NCBI GenBank assembly: GCA_028751875.1
Contig: CM054140.1
Location: 20,977,993-21,041,992 of the forward strand
Reading direction: 5' to 3'
Source of the DNA: Rapana venosa
Lineage: Eukaryota > Mollusca > Gastropoda > Neogastropoda > Muricidae
DNA length: 64,000 nucleotides
The notes under the pieces were generated by a model. That model was not told the DNA's origin, searched no databases, and was given only the letters and a program-made list of their open reading frames with translations. A program made the translations under genes and the position numbers. Numbering within the stretch: position 1 is the first letter of the stretch; each line of letters begins with the position of its first letter. This document shows positions 26,107 to 37,100 of the stretch, one piece after another.

Positions 26107-26226
26107 CTGCATACGGGAATAATTTATAGAGGACACAGGAGAAACCCGTGACCATTAAGTACATGACTGCATATCGTGAGAATGTTTATAGAGATGACAA
26201 GGAGAAACCCGTGACCATTAAGTACA
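26107..26226. repeat. Two-copy tandem repeat of about 60 bp
   Basis: Both units end in gagaaacccgtgaccattaa, then gtacat. The second unit and the junction are open in one frame, giving TAYRENVYRDDKEKPVTIKY. The first unit is interrupted. No family is recognised. It may be a short tandem array or a repeated exon piece. Confidence 0.6.
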
Positions 26227-28801
26227 TACTTTTAAAAAAAGTTTCATATTGGGCAAATGCATCATCAAATTTTCCCTGATAAGTGAGGCAATTTTTTGTA
26301 AAGATTTGGAAATTTTTTAAATTTTTTCTGCAAGAAATAAATTTTGATTTCTGACCTAAAAACTCTATAAAAAAGAGGAGTTTTGGAAATCAGCTGAATA
26401 AATTTCCAAATTTTTGGAAATAGTACTGTTCTATGAGGAGAGGGGCAAAGAGTCCCATTAAACCCTTGGACAAAATTGTCCCCTTTCTTAAAAAAGTACT
26501 GATTTGAGTCAAAAAAATTTCTGAAGCAATAATTTTTTGTCAGCACTGCGGGAACTTCATTTTGTTTTGTTTTTTGATTTGTGGAAATGTTTTTTGTTTC
26601 CATTCCTTCCACTGTACTTTGCCATTTTCTTTCAGGCAAAAATCCCCCCCCCCCCCCCCCCCCCCCCCCCCGCATTCCCCCCCCTTTGCCTTTCCCTTTT
26701 AGAATGCTGTTATTGCACGTGCACCTTAACTTTTTGTTGTTTTCGTGGAATATGATAATTTATAAAAATGAAAAATTTAATTAAAGGGGAAGATTTTATT
26801 TCAGACGCATTTTGACATTGTTATACCATTTATTTGTTTGTTTATTTTAAACAAAACTAGAATAGTTGGGGTATGTGTTTATACATGTTGGATAATTTTA
26901 AATTCCCGTCATGTTTTTGCAAAAATGTTAAATTTTAAAAGGAAGTAAAATAGATACCTTCCTGGAATTACTTCACAACATTTCTAGGTCTTGGCACAAA
27001 AATTACCCAAACTATTTTCGGAAAAAAAAAAGGAAAGGGATTGCCATTAAAACTTTTTCCCCATGGTTTCGGGTTTGTTTATCATTCCTTCTGCAAGTGA
27101 AGAATCACTTTGGGCTGACCCCACAGAAAATGTAAAAACTGTTTCCCCGGTTCATTTGTTTTTTTTTCCTTGCCCAACTTTAAAAACCCCTTTTAAATCT
27201 TTTTTTTTTATCATTTTTTTATTAATAAATCACTCATTTCAGTCAAATCTAGGAAGTGACCACAACTATTTAGCCATCACAAAAAACAGCCATAAATGGG
27301 GAAAGAACATAAAAAAACTTGCTTTGCAAACTGATGTGACCCGGATGGACAGTTTTTCAGATAAAGTTTTGTTCAATTATAGTCGGACATGATCATGGCA
27401 GCACCGAATATGATCATGAGGGTTTAAAACAGCATAAGTATACTTTGAGGGGAAACAAAACCAAAAAATTAAAAATGTGTCATGAAATCAGGGGCTGGAT
27501 GTCTGTAGGTTTGTCAGTGTCGCGCACCAACATAGGGTTGGGAATATGATTGGATTGACTTTTGCTGGGCAAAAACTTTGGGTTTTTGCAACAATGAACC
27601 CAACCAAGGTTGTAAAAGTGACTTTAATCGCTGTCAATGCTGATGTGGGTTTCTGCAACTACTGACTGATGACCCGTTTCGGCAGACACGGGAAGCTGGG
27701 GGCCCCGGGAGTACCACTTGGGCCAGGGGGGCTTTCCCCCCCAGGGGTGGAGGGTCGAGCCTCGGGGCCGGGGGCCGGCGATGAGGGGAGCGCATGGCCG
27801 CTCTGCCACACTTGTGCACAAAGACCCCGTGGGAGGGAAAACAAATGCTGGTATGGTTTTGTTTTGTTTTTTTAGGCGGTACTTTTCTTTAAAGTTTGGT
27901 TTTAAGCTTTCCCGATACTTGTGTATAAGGGAAATTGAACACAATTTTTTTTTATCCTCTTTTTGTTGTTTGTTGGACAGCGTTTTAAATACTTTTAGGG
28001 CATTTTTTTTCGTAGGATTGGGGAAAAAACTGAAGTGGCAGGGGGTCTGTTTTTATTTGTATATTTAAGGGAAATTTTTTGTTATAGAAGCAGAATCAGA
28101 TAGAATTTTTTGTTTAAAAGTGCCCTATGACACATCCCAAATTTTTCATGGGTTTTATAAAAAAAACATATTTAAAAAGGGCCTTGAAATGGAAATCTTT
28201 TTTGGTCTTGAAGCAGTAGATTACTTGACTGTTATGTGAGATTACAATTTTTATTCTCATCAAAGTTTTGTGTTTTTTGTGGTTTTTGTGTGCTTTTGTT
28301 TGTTTGTTTATGTAAACTCCACTTCGGCCAAATTAAATGCTGGTGAGTGAGGAACATAACGAGAAATATATATAGGGAGCAAGTTCACCTTTTTTTCCGA
28401 AAACAAATTCAAGACTTCCAGATCGCTACCAAAAGCTGCAGTTCCGTTGTCAAGTGTCACCAAACACCCAAAAAAAATAAAGATACCGGGGCTCAAGGAA
28501 GAGGTTTGCCCAAAACTACAAAAGTTTAACGAATGTTCCTGAACAACTTTCCCTTTGACCCTGAAAAATCTTATTGAATTACTTGAAAAAAAAAAAGAAA
28601 CTTTGGGCCCACGTGACTGATGATGAGAAAGGTGTTTGCAGAAAAGGAACTGGCCAGGTCTACAAATAAAGGATTTGTTCAAAACCCGGCAAAAGCCCCC
28701 AGTGTGCGGGGGCCTGCGATGGGCGGGAGCACGCATGGCCCTGAGAACTCTTAGGGCCAGATCACGGACAGAGACCCGGGTTTTTTAGCTTTCAGTATTA
28801 A

Positions 28802-30180
28802 CCCCCTTGTTGTTGGATTCTACAGACTAAACGCCTGTAGATTTTGAATTTTTGAAGTTTTTTTACCCCATCTGACTTATTTAAAATCCTAAACAATTTT
28901 GTGTGTGCATGACAATTATCAAAATGAAATTTTTTTACAAGCTAGGTAGTTTGTACTTGCATTTAGGCGCAAGTTATTTCTGGTACCAATGCTTTCATTG
29001 CACCTTTTTTGTCACCAAACACGGAAAAATTGGTAAATGATAAAACAGCAAAACCTGCATGGGTTTGACAATAGTTCAAGATGTTAGTGTCGAAAAAGGA
29101 AGTATACCCCCCGATTGTTTTCAATGTTATTGCAAAATTTCTTCAAGGATGTCCCCCAATGTCCCCTAGCACCCGGTTTTATTATGTCTTTAGGGGAAAG
29201 AAGTTTTGTTTAATATTTTTTCTTTTTAAAAAAAGTCATAATAATCACAGTACCTTTTTAAAATGCACTTCATATCTGCTGTGCACCACATGTTTTTTAA
29301 ATGTACAGAATTTATTTTTGTACATGGGCTGTCAAATGTCACCAGTGTCACGCACAGGTTTACAAAAACGAAACAAAACGAACTTTTTTAACCCACAAAA
29401 TTTTAAAGTTTGGGAGTCTCTAAAAAAGTCGATGGTGGCACGGGACATCACATCCCAAAAAAACAAATTAGGGTTGTGGGTGTGGGGGGGGGTGGGGGGG
29501 GTGGGTACCCTTTTTTCCACCTTCAACCCTTTGGGGAGGGAGACCCTTTTTTTTTTTCGTTCTTGCTGTTTGTTTATCGGGATACTGTTCGATTTGCCTT
29601 GCTTTCAAAGCAAAAGTGTGGGATTAATGAAAAACAGTCAAAAGGCATCGTTTTTAGGGTCTTGCCCCGGGCGGCCCGAAGGTAAAAATTTCCCATCGGT
29701 GTGAGCACAAGCGGAATGTGCCCCGTAGCACATTTTTCTCAGGCCACCTTTCCCCAACTGCGGATTTCCTCCTCAATTTCCTAGTAACTTTTTAAAAAGG
29801 ACTCACTTAACAATTCCGTTCAAAGTTTTACTTCCAAACAATAAAATCAATTTATCCCCTCGCAATCAGATAAAGTCTGCTACTAAAGAAAAAGCCATTT
29901 TTTTTCCGCCACGCGCACCATTGAAAAGGTTCCGTCGCTGGCTGTTTTTTCTTCCTTCCCCCCACGCATGTTAGTTGTCTAAATTTATCACTGGCACCGT
30001 CTGACACCCTCCCTGCATCACCCCACCAATTTTCAGACACATTGTGTGAAAACCACAAGGTCTGTGTGTGATTGAAAAGTACTGCCCATGTGGGCAGCAC
30101 CAACTGTCGGCTGCGGTCGGATTGGAATCTAGTGGTAGCTTCTGTTACTGTCGGCTGTGGCTGGATCGGGGACAAGAGGG
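28802..30180 (-). mobile_element. piggyBac-like TTAA element, copy 1 (damaged)
   Basis: TTAA lies at both edges (28798-28801 and 30181-30184). On the - strand the element opens CCCTCTTGTCCCCGATCC and its far end reads ACAAGGGGG next to TTAA. It is the reverse complement of the cleaner copy at 35335-36774 through most of its length (for example the cactgtgtgaaaaccac and gctgcccacgtgggcagt segments). CCC-starting inverted ends with TTAA target duplications are the hallmark of piggyBac transposons. No intact transposase is visible. The 28802-29900 part shares the damage of the degraded block. Confidence 0.75.
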
Positions 30181-30184
30181 TTAA

Positions 30185-30968
30185 CAGGGTCTCTTTGTTT
30201 TAGACACCTAGAACTATAAAGTAAAAGATCTATCAGAACCATAACTTGAATATTGTCAGTTTTAGTTGTGTGTCTTGAAAGTGAATGAATGATCACACTC
30301 AGCCTTTAAAAAAAAAAAATCTTAAATTTTTTTTTAGATAAGATTTTCAGTTTTTCCACTGTGCATTATTCTGTATTCATCTTCTTACACTCCAAAACCA
30401 TTTTTCATATTCCAGTCTTGAACCATGGTAATTTTTGAGGAGGTTCATTAAATGTGTGATCTGTAGAGGGTGTAAAAACCCGCCCACAACCTCATGATTA
30501 AGCTCTGGGAGAGGATAGCAAGGAATGGGAAGGGAATAACTGGTATTAACAATGAGATACATGATACAATATCGTGTTCATGGTATTGTTTCAATAAAAG
30601 AGTGTAATATGTTTTGTTTTGTTTTGATTAAAAAAACACACCAAACTTTAGTTGTTTTTCTTATTGTTTCTGCTGTTATAAAACTTTGGTAGTATATTCA
30701 GTAGGCCTTACTGACTGCAAAGTCCATGCAAGAAATTGTTAACTAGATACTAAAACCTCTGTAAAGGTCTTATTTTCTTCCACATTTTTCAAGATTTAAA
30801 AGGGACCCCTTTTTTTAACTTAATTTGACTAGGTTCTATGTTATATTTTGTTGATATGGTGTTTACCACTTAATTACCATGGCCTGTGAAAGACCCTCTG
30901 TAGGCTGTCGTGGTGGGATACCAGCCAGAAGCGTGGCCTAAAGTGTGGTGGTCTTGTTCGTCTCGCAG
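30185..30968. other. Clean non-coding sequence 5' of LEXM-like exon A
   Basis: Sequence quality returns to normal. No exon or repeat was recognised apart from homopolymer tracts. It is presumably a LEXM-like intron, because exon A is internal. Confidence 0.4.
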
Positions 30969-31103
30969 AATGCCACCCCCGGGCCTGGGACGTACGGCAA
31001 GGGCGGGGTGCCTCACTCCATGGTGGAGGAGAAAGCCCAGCGCTCCACCAGCACCAAAGGCATGCTGGACGCCCACTCTGGCTCCCGCAGTCAGCCCTCT
31101 GTG
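30969..31103 (+). CDS. LEXM: LEXM-like exon A
   Basis: Acceptor gtctcgcag, donor GTG|gtacgt, 45 codons, phase 0 at both ends. It encodes ATPGPGTYGKGGVPH, then a Ser/Thr-rich segment ending SRSQPSV. The donor lies inside the first unit of the 54-bp minisatellite at 31098-31370. Confidence 0.85.
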
Positions 31104-34100
31104 GTACGTACGACTGTCTGGCCTCCAACATTCACTGTGTGTTAGCTGTGAATTCTGTGGTATGATTGTTTGGTTTTAAAACATTCACTGTGTGTTAGAT
31201 TGTGAATTCTGTGGTATGATTGTTTGGTTTTAAAACATTCACTGTGTGTTAGATTGTGAATTCTGTGGCATGGTCGTTTGGTTTTAAAACATTCATTGTG
31301 TGTTAGATTGTGAATTCTGTGGTACGACTTTGAACGTAAACATTTATTGCGTGTTAGATTAAAAAATTTGTTTAGGGTGTAACCAACTTTCTGTTGTGTG
31401 ATTTCATTTTTGCGGCTTTCTTTGTTCATTGAACTAGAGTGAGAAGTTAAGAATGTTGTCAACCTACTGTTGTATAGCACTCATTGAACTAGAGCGAGAC
31501 CTTTGCTTAGAATAAAGTTGGCTTTCAATGACTCCCTTGTTTTGGCTGTATTTATTCCTTGTGTATCAAATTGTGAGACACTTGCCGTGGGATCAAATCA
31601 AATATGTCTCTAAATAATCCTTATTTTTATTTATTTTATTCTTTTATATTGAGGATAATGGAATAAGCACTTATGTGCTTTTTTACATCCAGTCCCCGTG
31701 TGTATGCGGATTTGTGAATTCTGTCATCTGTTCCCACCGGCACACAATGACCTATTCTTACGAAAAGCTGTTCACAATGCTACATAAATGTGATCTGTAC
31801 CTACAACAACAAATAATGTCTGTTTTCTGTTTGGGGGTCAGGGTTGTCACCTTGGTCCAGGGACATACAACTTCCGCAGTTCCTCTGAAGAGCTGGTGAA
31901 CAAGGTGACCAGTCTTCGTGGTCCCTACGACCTCTTCTCCGGGGACCGCAACAAACCCATCTCCGATGGTCATTTTGCTGCTCCGGTCAGTATCTCACTG
32001 TATGTGTGCATATTTGGTAACAGCTTGAGAATGCAGGCGATATGTGTGACTGAACCTTTTCCTTACAGGTAACCCACTATAGTGTAACCAATCATCTACT
32101 AACCCTTCCCTCTGTATCACCCACTACTGGGTTATTTGTAGCATACAAATGTGCACAGTGTAGGTGTACTGGGAAAGTGGGGTTCTCTCAACGTAGGGAT
32201 AATGTTAAGATTTGAGTATGTTTTATTGGCTGCCCTTGTCCTGTGTACTCTGGTACAGCATGTGTCTGCAGTAGCTCTGGACCATAGAGCTAGTTTCCTA
32301 TTTGGCAGTCAGTTTCCAGATAGCTGCTCACCCTGTATGTATGTTGAAGTTATGGGCTTGATAGTTTACTGAAATGTATCAACAACAAACAAAAAAATCT
32401 TCAGTTCTTCACTCATAAAATGTTAAGCAAGTGTTGGGAAACTGTACACATGACTCTTCAAGAGAGTTATCCCTGACAAAATTCTGCTGAAAGCCACTCT
32501 GATAGGGAAAAAATACAATTGCAGACGGCAAAAGAAAAAAAAAGGGTGGCACCGCTCTTGTGGCAACACATTCTTCCCTGGGGACAGCAGCCTGAATTTC
32601 ACGTAGAGAAATCTGCCAGGACTTAAAGTGGCCTAAAAAAAAATATCTGTGATAAAGTTTTGACTAATGGGCTTTTTATATGCTAGTCTAGTATACTATT
32701 AAGTGTGTGTATAGATAAACAAGGTCATAGTACCAATATTTGCACTGTTTCTCCTTTATCCTGTTTTTTTATGAGGTACTGTAAATCCATCTTTTGGAAT
32801 CTTTATGAATACATAGTTTTCCATAGCTTGAACAGAAATAGTAGTGTGTATGTGCCAGTGTGTGTATCAAGGAAAAAAATTAGATCTTTTAAGAAATAAT
32901 GGAATTGCTGGAAGTGGTAAGTGCAGTGAGTGACCAGTGATATAAAAGTTTGAGTAAACTGTGGGCATGTATCTAGATATTTTATAAGCATTACACATGC
33001 AGCTTGAATAGCATAATCTATGCTTAACTCAGTTGGTAACTAAGATATGCTATCAGGTACCTCAACTTTACAAATTTGTAGCACACAAATCAAAGGGTGT
33101 GTGCAAAACCAAAGGGTACAGTTGTATTCTGAAATCACCGAAAAGTGGAAATGTACCATTAGACTGGCAGTGAAAGCATTTGTATCAGTGATATACTTAG
33201 AGAATGCATGGGACTGAGCCTGCCCCTTCGCTCATCTGCTCAACTGGAAGTTATTTGCTATGGCTATGTTTTCATTTCATTCTTTTATAGCCAGGATAAT
33301 AGAATAAGCACTTGTGTGCTTTTTTACATCCAGTCCCCGTGTGCAACCAGCACACAATGGCCTGTTCTTATGAAAAGAGGAACAGGATTTAACGTGTGCG
33401 CAAGATGTTCTGTGTGTGTTTGCACACGGAATCTCAGTTTATAGTCTCACCCGAAGGACTTATTGGGGAGAGTGGTGTCGGCACTGATGTTAACTCCAGA
33501 GGAAAATATCCCCTTGAACGGGAATCGGACCTTGAACGGGAATCGGACCCAGGTTGTCAGATTGTGAGTGCAATCTTCTAACCACTAGGCTATCCCGCCC
33601 CCCCTTCCCCCCTACTGACATTGTCCTGACTACAAAGTGAATATCCACTGTGCAGACACATCTGTCCATTCCATTTCTAAACTATAGAAGCATCTGGGTT
33701 TTAAAAGATCAGCATTTATGAATGTTCTGTTGAATGAGACTGTTGTAACTCCATTTTGTAAAATATGATTTGTTAAAAAGCTGATAAATCATTTAATAAT
33801 ATCATCTTACAGCTATAATCTATACCAAGTGGCCAGCTTAGAGAGCATACAGAAGGAAGCAGTTTGCCAATATCAAATGAGTTGAAGTGTGTCGGGGGTG
33901 GTGGAAGCTGTCCATATCGTTTTGCTGCATGCAAGTTTGAGACCTACACAGCACTTTGTACAGGATGAAGAGAGAGAAAAAATCCAGTATTCTTATTTCT
34001 TCTTCTTGCAGAAACTGGCCAACCTGGGTCCAGGTCAGTACGACCTCAAGTCATCTCTGGACGAATGGAGCGGGGAGCACAAACAGCGCAAGGGCAAGTT

Positions 34101-37100
34101 TGGCACTGTTGCCCAGTACCCACGCCCACCCACAGAGCGCATCTACAACAGCGTTTTATCACAGTGCCCCAGAGAACAGGTCAGTGCTTGTAGGACGGGG
34201 GACAAGAAGCCACTGTTGGCCATGGTGAAGAAGGTTGTGTTTTGACCTAGCAAGTATACGATTTAAAAAGTTTTGCCAGAGTTGTAGATTTAAGCTCTTG
34301 ATCTCTGCTGTAGGATTTTCTAGACTCAAGGAGGAATATTTCCATGTTTTCAGTGCACTGGCCAATACTTGTTAATGAGAAAAACATGATTTGATGTGAA
34401 TTTGTACTTAGTAAGGAATGGTTACAAGAGTAGCTCACCTGCACAAAAGTATTTGTCCACAGAAATGTCAACTGCTTGACCTCTGTTTCATTAGGGCTTA
34501 CTCATATCCTTTCACTGGTTTGTGGCAAATTATCTTGAACGTCTGTAGCATGTTGTGATGAACTAATGTTAGTGGCAAAGCGTGATGTGGCATGTTGTGA
34601 TGAACTGATGTTGCGGCAAAGCATGGTGTATGTGGCATGTTGTGATTTAGCCGATGTCTGCAGCAAAGCATGGTGTATATGGCATGTCGTGATTTAACTG
34701 ATGTCTACGGCAAAGCGTGGTGTATGCGGCATGTTGTGATGAACTGATGTTGGCAGCAAAGTGTGGTGTATGCGGCATGTGATTTAGCTGTTTGCAGCAA
34801 AGCTGGGTGTATGTGGCATGTTGTGATGAACTGATGTTTGCGGCAAAGCGTGGTGTATGCGGCATGTTGTGATGAACTGATGTTAGCAGCAAAGCTGGGT
34901 GTATGTGGCATGTTGTGATGAACTGATGTTAGCAGCAAAGCTGGGTGTATGCGGCATGTTGTGATGAAGTGATGTTAGCACCAAAGCGTGGTGTATGTGG
35001 CATGTTGTGATTTAGCTGATATTAGCAGCAAAGCGTGGTGTATGTGGCATGTTGTGATTTAGCTGATATTAGCAGCAAAGCATGGTGTGTATTTCAGGAC
35101 TTCCCTGGTCCTGGCACCTACGACCCGGGTCAGCTGAGCAAGCCCCACAACCACAAGCAGCCAGGATTCCTCTCCTCTGCTGAACGCGTTGACAGGCGGG
35201 CACAGCGCTTCTTCACTGGCAACTTTGTGAGTGCTAAAAACCGATTTTTTCACCCCCCCCCCCCCCCCAAAAAAAAAGATGAGGTAAAAGTACCTTTGAA
35301 GTTAAGATATTTTACTCTTCACCCCCTATGTTAACCCTCTTGTCCCCGATCCGGCCGCAGCCGACAGTAATGGCAGCTGCTGCTAGATTCCAATACGACC
35401 GCAGCCGACAGTTGGTGCTGCCCACGTGGGCAGTACTTTTCCACCACACACAGATCTCGTGGTTTTCACACTATGTCTGAAAATTGGTGGGGCGATGCAG
35501 GGAGGGTGTCAGAGGGTGCCAGTGATAAATTTAGACCACTAACATGCGTGTAGTGGGAGGGAAGGAAGAAATAACAGCCAGCGACCGGAACGCTTTTCAA
35601 TGGTGCAGCGTGGCGAAATAAAATGGCGTTTTCTTTAGTAGCAGACGATTCATCTGATTAGCAAGACGATAAATTGAATGTTATTGTCTTGGATGTAGAA
35701 ACATTTGAATGAGAATTGTTAAGTGAGTCCGATATTAAACGCTTACGAGGAAGAGGAGGAAGGAAATGCAGTTAGGGAGAAGAGTGAGCCTGAAAATAAC
35801 GTGCTACAGGGCACATTCCTGACCTGTGCTACACACATGGACTGTGGAGAAATTTTACCTCCCGGCCGGTCCGCGCATCGACGCCTGAAAACGATGCCTT
35901 TTGACCGTTTTCTCATTATTACCACACTTTTGCTTTGAAACTGCAATGGCAGAAACGAACAGATATGCCGATAACGAAAATAGCAAGAAGGAAAATAAAA
36001 TAGTTCTCCGTCTGCCAAGGTTCAACAGGTGAGAGCAATGGGTACCCCCCCCCCCTCCATAATTTGTGCTTTTTGTGATGTGATGTGACCCTGTGCCACC
36101 ACTACGACTACTTTAGAGACTACCAACATTAAAATTTTGTAGGTTTACAGAAGTTCTGTGTTGTTTCGAATTTGTCACACCTGTGCTGTGACACTGGTGA
36201 CAGTCATGTACAATAATACACTTCTGTACACTTAACAAACATGTGGTAGCACACGCAGATATGAACTGCAGTATAAAGGTCACATGTTGATTGAATATGA
36301 CTTGTTTTCAAAAGAAAAAATAGTTAATCAAAACTTCTGTCTCCTGGAGACATACCATAAAACAACAGGTGCTATGGGGACATTGTGTGACACATCCTTG
36401 AAGTACTATTGCACATAACTATTGGTAAACACATCAGCTGGGTATCACTTCCTTATTTGACACTAACATGCTTGAACTATTGTCAAATCCATGCAGGATT
36501 TGTTGTTTTATCATATATACCATATTTTTACCTGTGATTGGTGACAAATAAGGTGACAATGACAAGACATCTGGTGACCAGACACATAAACTTGTGCCTA
36601 AATGCAAGTACAAAGACATACCTAGCTTGTGACAAAATTTCAGCTTGATAACTTGTCATCCACACACACAATTGTCTTAGGAGTAAAGTAAGTCAGATGG
36701 AGGTAGAAAACCTTCAAAGAATTCAAAATCTACAGGCAGTTTTGCTCTGTAGAATCCAGAATCCAACAAGAGGGTTAAAAGCATGAAGAGGTAGGTAAGA
36801 ACGAGCCCTAAGGTTGAAATTTCTCCAAGTGGTGAGAATTATGAAAAAAAAAAGACAAGGTGTTGAATTTCTTCATTGAATTATTAGCCAGCAATCAGAA
36901 ATGCTAAAAAACCCAACCCATAAATTGGCAGCAACCTTTTCTGACTAAATTAAAAAAGATCATGACTGTTGTAGTGGTCATCTGGGTTGGCAAAGTGTCT
37001 TGGCTAAAAATCTAAGACTACTAGTATCTGACTTGACAAACATTTCTTTCACATGTGTATTCTAACCAAAAAGAGCTTGTCTGATGACTATTACCTTGTG

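Larger units (their letters stand above)
9300..30000. other. 20-kb block of degraded, homopolymer-inflated sequence
   Basis: Base runs are abnormally long and dense. Blocks differ in composition: A/C-rich about 11.3-13.5 kb, A-rich 13.5-17.7 kb, T-rich 17.8-18.3 kb, G-rich 19.3-20.16 kb, C-rich 20.16-20.66 kb, and T-rich from about 22 to 30 kb. Repeats that are clean elsewhere reappear here in damaged form (18350-18690, 23740-23905, 24225-24450, 28802-29900). No exon of LEXM or any other gene can be supported inside it. The long open frames in the block come from G/C or A/T runs. The edges are gradual, and the last 200 bp of the piggyBac-like copy ending at 30180 is already clean. I read it as poor consensus, not biology. 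Confidence 0.85.

Noticed and set aside
27650..27850. GC-rich island as a missing LEXM exon
   Set aside because: No PGPGxY motif, no clean splice sites, and the base quality is poor.
33548..33600. A functional tRNA gene
   Set aside because: A and B boxes are present, but the acceptor stem is not closed and a SINE body follows. The same sequence is multi-copy.
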